This document shows positions 1 through 7,549 of a stretch of 64,000 bases of DNA, piece after piece; within the stretch, counting starts at the first letter, position 1; each line of letters opens with the position of its first letter. The position numbers and the translations under genes were made by a program. The stretch is from Anaerovibrio lipolyticus LB2005 (lineage in GTDB: Bacteria; Bacillota; Negativicutes; Selenomonadales; Selenomonadaceae). The stretch lies in assembly GCF_000621545.1 (NCBI RefSeq), contig NZ_JHYA01000011.1, positions 1 to 64,000 of the forward strand. Reading direction: 5' to 3'. Under the pieces are notes generated by a model, which saw nothing but the letters and a program-made list of their open reading frames with translations, had not been told where the DNA came from and searched no databases.

Positions 1-258
1 GGCTGTAGCTTTTTTTAAGATTTCATTTTCCATCTCAAGTTCACGCATCTTCTTCTGAAGAGCATTATACTCTTTTAAGGAAATGGTTTTATTTTCATCA
101 ACCTTGATGGTTGCTGCATATAGCTTCTTCCATTTGTAGATGGTTTGCTCGACTAAGCCATATTCATCTGCGAGCTCTTTAACCGGTTTGCCAGATAGGT
201 ACAAATCGATAATCTGACGCTTGAATTCTTCAGAGTATCGGTTGCCGTTGTGGGCCAT
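1..258 (-). CDS. IS3-family transposase OrfA (HTH_Tnp_1), partial
   Basis: This is the N-terminal part of a small transposase subunit, cut by the window edge. The start is the ATG at 258, with GGAAAGGA just upstream. The protein begins MAHNGNRYSEEFKRQIIDLY and continues with a helix-turn-helix (GKPVKELADEYGLVEQTIYKW), then a leucine-zipper-like stretch (LKEYNALQKKMRELEMENEI). That order is typical of IS3-family OrfA, which binds the terminal repeats. The second frame (OrfB, DDE integrase) would lie beyond the edge. No disruption is seen in the visible part. Confidence 0.85.
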   Translation of the reverse strand, partial: MAHNGNRYSEEFKRQIIDLYLSGKPVKELADEYGLVEQTIYKWKKLYAATIKVDENKTISLKEYNALQKKMRELEMENEILKKATA

Positions 259-313
259 GTGAAACACATCCTTTCCTAATCAAGATTTTAATGTGTCGCA
301 CTTTTTGTGTCCA
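1..313 (-). mobile_element. IS3-family insertion sequence, 5' end only
   Basis: The element runs off the left edge of the window. Its outer end is TGGACACAAAAAGTGCGACA on the minus strand, starting with TG as IS3-family inverted repeats do. The end lies at about 313, roughly 55 bp upstream of a minus-strand OrfA-type reading frame. Only one end is visible, so neither the second inverted repeat nor a target duplication can be checked. Confidence 0.75.
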
Positions 314-351
314 CTAAATCATACTAACATCACATCAATATAATTTCATCA

Positions 352-762
352 TTGTGTGATGCCTTTTCTTTGATATGTATTTTGTTAATAGGCATTAATC
401 TATATAATAGTAACTGGATGTTTGCCATTTTGGGCGTACCATTTCTGGTGAGATTATTTGTGTCTAATTTATCTAATTGGTTTCCTACAAATAATGATGA
501 TAAAAATTTTAAAAGAGCAATGTTAAATTTTCAACATTCCCCCCTCTATACTGAGTTTCATAGGATAAACACAATGTTATCACCATTTATATTAGAATAT
601 GCTTTAGCTCATTATTATAGAGTGGCCTCTTTACTAGGGATTAGCTATGCGGATTTTATTAATACTGGTGGCGATGTTACTAAAGTTCCGGAAACTGATG
701 CATTCTATACGTTTATAAATGAGGATATAAAAAATCTTTGCCACAGAAAAACTGACAGATGA
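352..762 (+). CDS. Hypothetical membrane-anchored protein, possibly 5'-truncated
   Basis: I do not recognise this 136-aa product. It has a hydrophobic N-terminus (about residues 5-38, SLICILLIGINLYNSNWMFA onward), then a soluble region with no motif I can name. The start is uncertain. TTG at 352 is the first usable start, the frame is open from 328, and there is no clear Shine-Dalgarno. It begins only 39 bp after the IS3 end, so an upstream portion may have been lost when the IS inserted. Base composition is AT-rich, like its neighbours and unlike the housekeeping genes after 4.2 kb. Confidence 0.45.
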   Translation: MCDAFSLICILLIGINLYNSNWMFAILGVPFLVRLFVSNLSNWFPTNNDDKNFKRAMLNFQHSPLYTEFHRINTMLSPFILEYALAHYYRVASLLGISYADFINTGGDVTKVPETDAFYTFINEDIKNLCHRKTDR

Positions 763-817
763 GTTTTTCATTGCTTGCAACATAAAAAATTAGCAAGGAT
801 TTTTTATATATAAGAAC

Positions 818-1315
818 TTATGATGGCTCTGGACCATATTGATTTTCTCCCGATGTTCCTTTTTTAAATATTAAATAAATAAAAAAGAAAAGACCAACTA
901 TTGGGGTGCATAAAAAGATAATATAAAACCCTGCTTTATCAACATCATGGAATCTACGAATAGAGAATATTTCCCATGCAATGAAAAGAATCAATCCAAA
1001 TATCTGTATTATTAAATCATTATCTATAAAGAAGCATGGGAAAAAAGCAATAAAAAATAGAATATTGCCTATAATGTAGTCTTTCCTATTTATTCTTCCT
1101 GACCACAATGTACTTAACCTTGTTATAAAAACACCAGAATAATAATTTTTATCTTTTGTATTGAATGGCTTTTCATTTATTGAGTTGTCGCTGGTAGTAT
1201 GCGTATCTTTCTTTACTAATTCTTTATCAATAAGATTATTGTCCAATTTAGTTCCACAATACATACAAAAAGTTGAGTCATCTGATATTGGTTTTCCACA
1301 TTTGCTGCAATACAT
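818..1315 (-). CDS. Zinc-ribbon plus DUF805 membrane protein
   Basis: A 165-aa inner-membrane protein of unknown function. It opens with a zinc ribbon (MYCSKCGKPI...CMYCGTKLD; CxxC pairs at residues 3-6 and 17-20). A polar linker follows, then a DUF805-type membrane domain with three or four helices. The DUF805 signature is visible as WSGRINRKDY near the start and IRRFHDVDKAGF later. I chose the ATG at 1315 because AAAAAAGGAGG lies just upstream; the longer frame to 1363 has no such support and runs into the next gene. It follows the gene at 1332-2054 on the same strand, which carries a near-identical N-terminal zinc ribbon, so the two probably form a small operon. Confidence 0.75.
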   Translation of the reverse strand: MYCSKCGKPISDDSTFCMYCGTKLDNNLIDKELVKKDTHTTSDNSINEKPFNTKDKNYYSGVFITRLSTLWSGRINRKDYIIGNILFFIAFFPCFFIDNDLIIQIFGLILFIAWEIFSIRRFHDVDKAGFYIIFLCTPIVGLFFFIYLIFKKGTSGENQYGPEPS

Positions 1316-1331
1316 ATATATGCCTCCTTTT

Positions 1332-2054
1332 TTATTGCTTTGGTGAAATTTTAATACTTTCAATTACCTGTTCTGAAATCCTATCACCATAGTTAAGAGA
1401 TGCCCTGTATCCAATGTATACGCACCAAATAATATTATTTTTACGAAATGCTACAGACCGAGCCTTATATTCATCTATTCCTTCTGTGAATGTCATATTC
1501 AGCTTTGTTCCTTTTAGTTTTCCGATATTTACCTTTTCGTATTTTCCAGAATAAAGGTTAGTTGTTTTCTTTTTCAATTCCTTTACCATTGATAGTAATG
1601 CATCAGCTTCACTAAATTCTTCGTCTGAATTAATAAGCTCAATCTCTCCAATTTCACAAATATAATTTTTATCGTATCCAGTTTTATAGACATATCGTTT
1701 TATATTGGGACCAGGATTATCTATTCTTTGTTCTTCCATTTTAACTGGAGATAGCATAGTTAAAGTTGATTTAGTTCCTTCAGCACTAACTTCGTTTAAA
1801 TTGATAGAGAACGGCCAACCGTAATAATCGAAAGCATTTATGCAAGTTACAATGATAAATATGGCTAAACATAATATGGCGACACCTTTTTTTCCTATTT
1901 TACTAATGGGAAATTTACTTACAATATCTACAATATGTATACCTGATAGCTTATTACCTTTATGAGGATTTTCTTGTATTTTAATTTTTTCTCCACAGTA
2001 TTTACAAAATAGCGCATCATCAGGCAGTTCCTTACCGCACTTTCTACAATACAT
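1332..2054 (-). CDS. Zinc-ribbon, single-TM hypothetical protein
   Basis: A 240-aa protein with a zinc ribbon at the N-terminus (MYCRKCGKEL...CKYCGEKI). Then come a basic linker, one strongly hydrophobic helix (GVAILCLAIFIIVTCI, roughly residues 78-93) and an extracytoplasmic domain of about 140 residues with no motif I recognise. The start is the ATG at 2054; GGAGG lies 7-8 nt upstream, whereas the GTG at 2060 abuts it. It sits upstream of the DUF805 protein and shares the MYCxKCGK opening, which suggests two metal-sensing or tethered envelope proteins of related origin. Function unknown. Confidence 0.65.
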   Translation of the reverse strand: MYCRKCGKELPDDALFCKYCGEKIKIQENPHKGNKLSGIHIVDIVSKFPISKIGKKGVAILCLAIFIIVTCINAFDYYGWPFSINLNEVSAEGTKSTLTMLSPVKMEEQRIDNPGPNIKRYVYKTGYDKNYICEIGEIELINSDEEFSEADALLSMVKELKKKTTNLYSGKYEKVNIGKLKGTKLNMTFTEGIDEYKARSVAFRKNNIIWCVYIGYRASLNYGDRISEQVIESIKISPKQ

Positions 2055-2111
2055 GAACACACCTCCAGTGAAATATTATTCTCACAAATTATTCTATAAA
2101 TAATATTATAA

Positions 2112-2261
2112 CTCCTGCTTGTTATACAATTTTTTGATGATGCGTATAGTGGTGAAATTGAGATTTCTCACGAAGTTATGCAGAAACTGGATTATATAAT
2201 TTCCGTGGCGAAACAGCTTATGCAGGAAGTAGCTGTTATTGATTATAAGATGACTGCGTAG
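2112..2261 (+). pseudogene. Open remnant of an unidentified gene
   Basis: The plus strand is open from 2112 to a TAG at 2259-2261. It encodes a charged, helix-like tail (DDAYSGEIEISHEVMQKLDY and onward) with no ribosome-binding site and no start except an internal ATG at 2178. After the stop the same style of sequence continues (KNRYLEQSEVLFTRYKQRLQ) in frame to about 2400. It looks like the decayed 3' end of a larger gene inside the accessory patch. It could also be a chance reading frame. Confidence 0.3.
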
Positions 2262-2401
2262 TATAGGAATACGAAAAACAGATACTTGGAACAGAGCGAA
2301 GTCTTATTTACCCGCTACAAACAGCGATTGCAGGTAAGAAACCAAAATGATAAAATCAAACCAAGAAAGGAAAGCGTTAAATTTGTAGTTGGGGGGATAT
2401 T

Positions 2402-2674
2402 ATGATTTACCCATTTATGACTTTAGAAGATGATACTGTGATTCCCCACACTGAAATGCATGATGATGGTACTGTGAAAGTTTATATCGAAACTCCTGAT
2501 GAGCAGGATTGTTTTCATAGTATGGAGTGCTTTTTGCCATCATATAAGGCTGAAAATATAAAAGGATACACCAAGGAAGAAGTAGACTACTATTTAGCAT
2601 TTATTAAAGAGGCGGCAAATCTGATTATTGAATTCTCACAGGAAGGTGGCTTTGATCATGCCGCAGCTATTTAA
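2402..2674 (+). CDS. Small conserved hypothetical protein
   Basis: A 90-aa acidic protein with no membrane segment. It has a GGGGGG Shine-Dalgarno 3-8 nt before the ATG. The end (FIKEAANLIIEFSQEGGFDH) suggests a short helical cap. Its last 17 bases overlap the start of a truncated DUF4160 frame, so the two were probably translationally coupled. DUF4160 genes commonly sit as the second gene of small two-gene modules resembling toxin-antitoxin pairs; that is known of the family's context and is not proof of function here. Confidence 0.6.
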   Translation: MIYPFMTLEDDTVIPHTEMHDDGTVKVYIETPDEQDCFHSMECFLPSYKAENIKGYTKEEVDYYLAFIKEAANLIIEFSQEGGFDHAAAI

Positions 2675-2762
2675 AATTGGTAGTTATTGGGTGTTCTTTT
2701 GGTCAGATGAAGGGTTGCCTACAGAACCAGTTCATGTTCAATTTGTGAATTCTAACTGGTAA
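2658..2762 (+). pseudogene. DUF4160 protein, truncated after 34 residues
   Basis: The frame starts MPQLFKIGSYWVFFWSDEGL and reads through EPVHVQF, a close match to the conserved N-terminus of DUF4160 proteins, which are usually about 80-90 aa. Here it ends at a TAA after 34 residues, so most of the domain is missing. No continuation of the family is evident in the next 100 bp. It overlaps the preceding gene by 17 nt. This is either a decayed copy or a deletion product. Confidence 0.6.
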
Positions 2763-2778
2763 ATACAATATTTTTCTA

Positions 2779-2807
2779 TGGAAAAATATATATACATGAG
2801 TTATAAT
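2779..2807 (+). promoter_or_regulatory. Promoter for candidate antisense RNA
   Basis: TGGAAA at 2779-2784, a 17-bp spacer and TATAAT at 2802-2807 form a sigma-A type promoter. Transcription would start near 2814 and run toward the hairpin at 2867-2903, convergent with the small peptide gene at 2900-2965. Confidence 0.5.
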
Positions 2808-2813
2808 GGACAC

Positions 2814-2905
2814 AAGAAAAGGGTGCTGTCTAGCGGTCGCCCTCAGATTGTTATAAGTTTTACTTTATAAACCGCCTAAGTTTGATCGGCTAGGGCGGTT
2901 TATTT
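2814..2905 (+). ncRNA. Candidate antisense RNA of a type I toxin-antitoxin locus
   Basis: A transcript of about 90 nt is predicted from the promoter at 2779-2807 to the hairpin at 2867-2903, followed by a T-rich run. It holds no reading frame of note. It is fully complementary to the 3' part of the message for the 21-residue hydrophobic peptide on the minus strand. This is the geometry of txpA/ratA-like type I systems, where toxin and antitoxin RNAs share a 3' overlap. Existence as an RNA is inferred, not shown. Confidence 0.45.
2867..2903. terminator. Shared hairpin terminator of the toxin/antisense pair
   Basis: ATAAACCGCC at 2867-2876 pairs with GGCGGTTTAT at 2894-2903 around a 17-nt loop. 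The plus strand continues TTTCTTTGTTT, a weak U-tract. The hairpin includes the stop codon of the small peptide on the minus strand. Confidence 0.6.
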
Positions 2906-2965
2906 CTTTGTTTCCACGATTATTAGCAATATTAGCAGTAAAACTACTATAATACTATCGCTCAT
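2900..2965 (-). CDS. 21-residue hydrophobic peptide, candidate type I toxin
   Basis: The peptide begins MSDSIIVVLLLILLIIV and ends with a short charged tail (ETKK). That is a single membrane helix of about 14 residues with a basic end, the usual build of membrane-acting type I toxins and small holin-like toxins of Firmicutes. I chose the ATG at 2965 because AAGGGG lies 8 nt upstream; an in-frame ATG at 2971 is too close. A minus-strand promoter (TTGATT, 17 bp, TATAAT) lies about 50 nt upstream. No homology search was possible, so the assignment rests on size, hydrophobicity and layout. Confidence 0.5.
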   Translation of the reverse strand: MSDSIIVVLLLILLIIVETKK

Positions 2966-3016
2966 GGGCATCACCCCTTGCGAGGGCAAATATTCCGCCA
3001 AACAACACCCATTGAT

Positions 3017-3045
3017 ATTATATAATACATAGAGTCGATAATCAA
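3017..3045 (-). promoter_or_regulatory. Promoter of the small hydrophobic peptide
   Basis: On the minus strand TTGATT (3045-3040), a 17-bp spacer and TATAAT (3022-3017) form a good sigma-A promoter. The start would be near 3010, giving a 5' leader of about 45 nt before the peptide's ATG at 2965. Confidence 0.5.
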
Positions 3046-3065
3046 TTTCGAGTATTATTTTGGTA

Positions 3066-3101
3066 CAAAAATGCAACGAAAATATTTTCGTTGCATTTTT
3101 G
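3066..3101. terminator. Perfect 36-nt palindrome, bidirectional terminator-like
   Basis: CAAAAATGCAACGAAAAT followed by its exact reverse complement. The A-rich and T-rich outer arms make it a plausible intrinsic terminator in either direction. It separates the toxin-like locus from the AlbA-type gene. Confidence 0.6.
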
Positions 3102-3157
3102 CTTTACATATTATATGATTATTGCAACATAAACGACATGAAACAGGAGGGAGAGAG

Positions 3158-4075
3158 ATGAAAGAGGGGCAGAACTTGGAAGGTTCAAATCTGCATTTTG
3201 AAGAGCTGGCTTGCGGAAGTAATCAGCTCACCTTTGATTATTTGGAGAAAAAGCTGAAGGAAATATTGGGAGTATCAAAGCTCACGGATGATATTTTACG
3301 GACCTTTGGCTTTTACAATGAGGAAAAACAATATAATATTGCAGCGGCATTATTTGCAGACGAAAATAAAAATAGTGGTATTGATATGGCCAGATTCGGC
3401 AATAGTATCAGTGAAATAATGGATAGAGAAACCTATTCGGGGATATCTGTGCTAAAACAATACGATATGGCTGTGGCCATGTATGAGCGTTATTATCAAT
3501 ACGATAAAATTGATGGGATAGAGCGAAGAAAGGTTGACATTATTCCTGAGAAGGCATTTAGGGAGGCTGTGGCCAATGCTTTGGTTCATCGAACTTGGGA
3601 TAATAACCCTTATATCAGAATATCCATGTTTTCTGACAGAATAGAAATCGCTTCTCCAGGGGGATTGCCAAAGGGACTTACCAAGGAAGAATATATCAAT
3701 GGTTTTATTTCCGACCTGAGAAATCCAATAGTGGCCAATGTCTTTTTTAGATTGCATCTTATTGAAATGTTTGGAACAGGCATTAAGCGGATAAAAGAGG
3801 CTTATAATGGTGCAACCAGACAGCCATCCTTTGAAGTGACTGACAATGCAGTATTTGTGGTGTTACCGGCTTTCACCACTACCTACGAGATAACCACGGA
3901 CAATAAAAAGGTAATGGAGGTGTTGGAAGTTGGCATGAGGCTTTCCAGCAGTGAAATCGCCGATAAACTGGATTGGAGTAAGTCAAAAACCATTCGGGCT
4001 CTGAATACCCTCCATACCAGCGGATACATTAAACGAAAAGGAAATGGCCGGGGAACAACATATTCCATAAATTGA
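3158..4075 (+). CDS. RecG-like/Schlafen-type ATP-binding regulator lacking its AlbA domain
   Basis: A 305-aa protein matching the C-terminal two thirds of the transcriptional regulators often annotated as RecG-like or AlbA_2 proteins. Visible are the HATPase_c_4-type region (FREAVANALVHRTWDNN, SPGGLPKGL, RNPIVANVF, EMFGTGIKRIKEAY) and a C-terminal winged helix (SSSEIADKLDWSKSKTIRAL). Family members normally start with a 110-130 residue AlbA_2/Schlafen DNA-binding domain that is absent here. The start at 3158 has a good AGGAGGG Shine-Dalgarno, so the short form may be translated. Shortening could reflect a deletion in the accessory patch. Regulatory target unknown. Confidence 0.7.
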   Translation: MKEGQNLEGSNLHFEELACGSNQLTFDYLEKKLKEILGVSKLTDDILRTFGFYNEEKQYNIAAALFADENKNSGIDMARFGNSISEIMDRETYSGISVLKQYDMAVAMYERYYQYDKIDGIERRKVDIIPEKAFREAVANALVHRTWDNNPYIRISMFSDRIEIASPGGLPKGLTKEEYINGFISDLRNPIVANVFFRLHLIEMFGTGIKRIKEAYNGATRQPSFEVTDNAVFVVLPAFTTTYEITTDNKKVMEVLEVGMRLSSSEIADKLDWSKSKTIRALNTLHTSGYIKRKGNGRGTTYSIN

Positions 4076-4200
4076 AAGTATTGACTGTTGGTGACATTGT
4101 ATATATTAAGTACCCTAACCAACTGTTTTGTGATATGATATATGCGATGTTTTACAATAGTTGAATTTTATATACAAACAGAAAAGTGTAAGGTGAAGTA

Positions 4201-7200
4201 ATGCAGAATTTGTTATCTGTCATGTTAAAGGACAGTTCAATAGAGCAAATGAGCACCTGCTATAACAGAGGAAAGGGGCAGGCCTTTGTGTACGGTTTAT
4301 CCGGTACCCAAAAGCATGCCTCCTTTTGTGCTTGTTATGCGGAAAATCCAAGAACGAGTATAATCATCACCTATGATCAGGACGAGCTGGGGGCATGGAA
4401 GGACAATCTCACGTCTTTGCTGCCTGATACTGAGGTGGTGGAGCTGCCTGTTCTTGATATGGTGGATTTTAATGCGGCAGCCAAGGGTATTGCCAGAAAT
4501 TCCCGCCGTATGGAAATATTGGGAAGCCTCCTTAAGGGGGATACCAGAATTATATTGGCCACTGCCCAGGCAGCAGCCCAGAAGGGTATATCACCAAAAC
4601 AGTTTAAGGCCCTGAGTCTAAAGCTGAAGGTGGGCACTGTCATCGAGCGTGATGATTTGCTGGATCAGCTGGTAAAAATGGGCTATGAACGGGTGGACCA
4701 GGTGGATATGCAGGGGGAATTCTGCGTCCGTGGCGGTATTGTGGACGTATTCCCCGTAAATAGTCATGCTCCATATCGTATGGAATTCTTTGATGATGAG
4801 GTGGATTCCATACGCTTTTTTGATGTGGAAAACCAGACCTCCATATCCAAGACTGACAAGGCAGAAATTCTGCCCTTCGATGTATTTGATGATAAGCATC
4901 GCAAGGCCATGTTTACGGAATTTATTACCAATGAGGCGGCAGTAATTGTTGATGATCCACTGAAAGTACGTGAAGAAATCATAAAGCTGGCTAAGGAAAA
5001 TCCGGATATCAAGGGCCGTCTTTTTTCCTGGGAGGATTTTCTGGGGAAAATTAATTCCTATAATGTAATTTACATGGCCATGATGCTTCATAGCCTTCAC
5101 AGTATAAATCTCGACCACCTTATTGGTGTATCCGTACAGGGGGTGGCTTCCTACCAGCGCCAGTTTGATATGTTTACCAACGATATGGAAAGCTGGCTGG
5201 GGGATAAGAATCAGGTTATCGTTACTCTGGGGGATATGGCCAAGGTATCCTCTGTGCGGGAAATATTGGGCCGAAACCGTCTGGCATCCGTTGAAGGGGA
5301 TACGGATACTGCCCTTAGACCAGGAGTGGCAACGGTAGTTAAGGGAAGTCTTTTAAATGGCTTTGAGCTGCCGGGGGCCAAGCTGGTTGTAATTTCGGAA
5401 AAGGATATATTCGGACGCCAGAAAAAGCGCCTTTCCCGCATCAGCAAGGAGGACCGCATACATCATTTCCGCGAGATCAACGTGGGGGATTATGTGGTTC
5501 ATTCCCAGTATGGTATTGGTAAATACTGCGGTGTAAAGACCGAGGAAATCAACGGGATTAAGAGGGATTACCTCTATATTCAGTATGGCGGTGAGGATCG
5601 TCTTTTCGTGCCTACTGACCAGGTAAGCATGCTGCAGAAATATATCGGCAAGGAAGGTGAGGTGCCAAGACTCCACAAGATTGGCAGCTCCAGCTGGACC
5701 AAGACAAAGAATAAGGTCCGTTCCTCCGTAAAGGATATTGCCAAGGAGCTCATCAATCTCTATGCCAAAAGGAAGCGGGATGAGGGATATGCCTTTTCTC
5801 CGGATACTGTATGGCAACGGGAGTTTGAGGATGCCTTCCCTTATGAGGAAACCCATGACCAGCTGACAGCCATAGCTGAAATCAAGGCGGATATGGAGCG
5901 TCAGCAGCCTATGGACCGTCTCCTTTGCGGTGATGTGGGCTTTGGCAAAACCGAGGTGGCCATCCGTGCGGCCTTCAAGGCTGTTATGGACGGCAAGCAG
6001 GTGGCGGTGCTGGTGCCTACCACTGTTTTGGCTCAGCAGCATTACCAGACCTTTGCGGAAAGATTTCATAATTTTGGGCCAACTGTGGAGGTTATTAACC
6101 GCTTCAGAAGTCAAAAGGAACAAAAGGCTGTGGTGGCCAAGGTTGAGTCCGGTCAGGTGGACATTCTCATTGGGACCCATGCCATTTTAAATGCCAAAAA
6201 GGTTAAATTCCATGATTTGGGACTTCTCATAGTGGATGAGGAGCAGCGCTTTGGCGTTTCCCAAAAGGAAAAGATAAAGCAGATGGCCATAGGCATAGAT
6301 GTGCTTACTCTAAGTGCCACCCCTATTCCAAGAACTCTCCATATGTCTTTGGCAGGAGCTAGGGATATGAGCGTTATTGAAACGCCGCCCCAGGAGAGGT
6401 TCCCGGTTCAGACCTATGTGGTGGAGGAAAACGATAATATTATCCGTAACGCTATTAACAGGGAGCTGAAGCGTGGGGGACAGATTTATTTCGTATATAA
6501 TCGGGTGGATAGTATTTACTCAATGCTGGCCCGATTGGAAAAGCTGGTTCCTGATGCCAATATCCGGGTGGGCCATGGTCAGATGCCGGAGGCCCAGCTG
6601 GAGCGAGTTATGGTGGAATTTTACGAGGGACAGTTTGATATACTCCTTTCCACCACTATTATTGAAAGCGGACTGGATGTGTCCAATGCCAATACAATTA
6701 TTGTGTACGACGCGGATAAATTCGGTCTGGCCCAGCTTTACCAGATGCGGGGCAGAGTAGGCCGTTCACGGAATATTGCTTACGCTTATCTCCTGTACAA
6801 GCAGGATAAGGTGCTGTCGGAGGTGGCAGAGAAGCGACTTCAGGCCATTAAGGAATTTGCGGAATTGGGAGCTGGCTTTAAGATTGCCATGCGTGATTTG
6901 GAAATCCGTGGGGCGGGAAATCTCCTTGGCTCCCAGCAGCATGGCCATATTGCCAGTGTGGGTTTTGAAATGTATTGTCGCATGCTGGATGATGCGGTGC
7001 AGGAGCTTAAGACAGGCAAGCCAGTGGAGCGTCAGACAGACCCATTGGTAGAGATAAAGGTTCAGGCCTATATCGACAATGAATACGTGGGCAACGCCAT
7101 GCACAAGATTGAGATTTATCAGCGTCTGGCAGCTCTGAGAAATAATGAAGCCCTGAACAGGCTTATGGATGAGATGGTGGACCGCTTTGGTGATCCACCA

Positions 7201-7503
7201 CAGTCTGTGATGAACCTCTTTACGGTGGCCCGTATCAGAAATGAGGCCAGACTTTCGGGAGTTCAGCGCATAACAGAGGGCAGCCAGTATCTGGAAATTT
7301 ATTTTGCCGGTGAGCCTAAATGTCCGGTGGAAAATCTTCTGGAGGTTTCCGGGATGTACGGCAACCATGTGAAATTTGACAATCAGGCCAAGGCTATGCT
7401 CATTGATTTAAGTATTGTGCCAAGGGCTACTATTCACGACTTTGTGCTGGCAATTATGGAAATATTAAACGGCAAGGCTGTGGCTGGTGCCGCTTCAAAA
7501 TAA
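4201..7503 (+). CDS. mfd: Transcription-repair coupling factor Mfd
   Basis: A DNA translocase that removes stalled RNA polymerase at lesions and recruits UvrA for nucleotide excision repair. Length (1100 aa) is normal for the family. Domains in order: UvrB-like N-terminal modules; a CarD-like RNA polymerase interaction domain near residues 430-510 (VGDYVVHSQYGIGKYCGV); RecG-like helicase motifs with Walker A (GDVGFGKTE, about 579-587), DEEQ box (about 678) and SATPIPRTLH (about 706); and a C-terminal TRCF domain. GGTGAAGT precedes the ATG. As in Bacillus, it lies just upstream of yabN. Confidence 0.97.
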   Translation: MQNLLSVMLKDSSIEQMSTCYNRGKGQAFVYGLSGTQKHASFCACYAENPRTSIIITYDQDELGAWKDNLTSLLPDTEVVELPVLDMVDFNAAAKGIARNSRRMEILGSLLKGDTRIILATAQAAAQKGISPKQFKALSLKLKVGTVIERDDLLDQLVKMGYERVDQVDMQGEFCVRGGIVDVFPVNSHAPYRMEFFDDEVDSIRFFDVENQTSISKTDKAEILPFDVFDDKHRKAMFTEFITNEAAVIVDDPLKVREEIIKLAKENPDIKGRLFSWEDFLGKINSYNVIYMAMMLHSLHSINLDHLIGVSVQGVASYQRQFDMFTNDMESWLGDKNQVIVTLGDMAKVSSVREILGRNRLASVEGDTDTALRPGVATVVKGSLLNGFELPGAKLVVISEKDIFGRQKKRLSRISKEDRIHHFREINVGDYVVHSQYGIGKYCGVKTEEINGIKRDYLYIQYGGEDRLFVPTDQVSMLQKYIGKEGEVPRLHKIGSSSWTKTKNKVRSSVKDIAKELINLYAKRKRDEGYAFSPDTVWQREFEDAFPYEETHDQLTAIAEIKADMERQQPMDRLLCGDVGFGKTEVAIRAAFKAVMDGKQVAVLVPTTVLAQQHYQTFAERFHNFGPTVEVINRFRSQKEQKAVVAKVESGQVDILIGTHAILNAKKVKFHDLGLLIVDEEQRFGVSQKEKIKQMAIGIDVLTLSATPIPRTLHMSLAGARDMSVIETPPQERFPVQTYVVEENDNIIRNAINRELKRGGQIYFVYNRVDSIYSMLARLEKLVPDANIRVGHGQMPEAQLERVMVEFYEGQFDILLSTTIIESGLDVSNANTIIVYDADKFGLAQLYQMRGRVGRSRNIAYAYLLYKQDKVLSEVAEKRLQAIKEFAELGAGFKIAMRDLEIRGAGNLLGSQQHGHIASVGFEMYCRMLDDAVQELKTGKPVERQTDPLVEIKVQAYIDNEYVGNAMHKIEIYQRLAALRNNEALNRLMDEMVDRFGDPPQSVMNLFTVARIRNEARLSGVQRITEGSQYLEIYFAGEPKCPVENLLEVSGMYGNHVKFDNQAKAMLIDLSIVPRATIHDFVLAIMEILNGKAVAGAASK

Positions 7504-7549
7504 TTTGTTAATATGTGATGAATGAAACTTATGTGGGAGGATTGTATAA

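Noticed and set aside
3122-3157. Upstream extension of the AlbA-type regulator
   Set aside because: The longer frame has no Shine-Dalgarno, whereas AGGAGGG lies at the right distance from the ATG at 3158. The missing N-domain is not encoded in the extension.
4081-4107. TTGACT...TATATT as an mfd promoter
   Set aside because: The spacer is only 15 bp and better alternatives are not clear, so no promoter is called for mfd.
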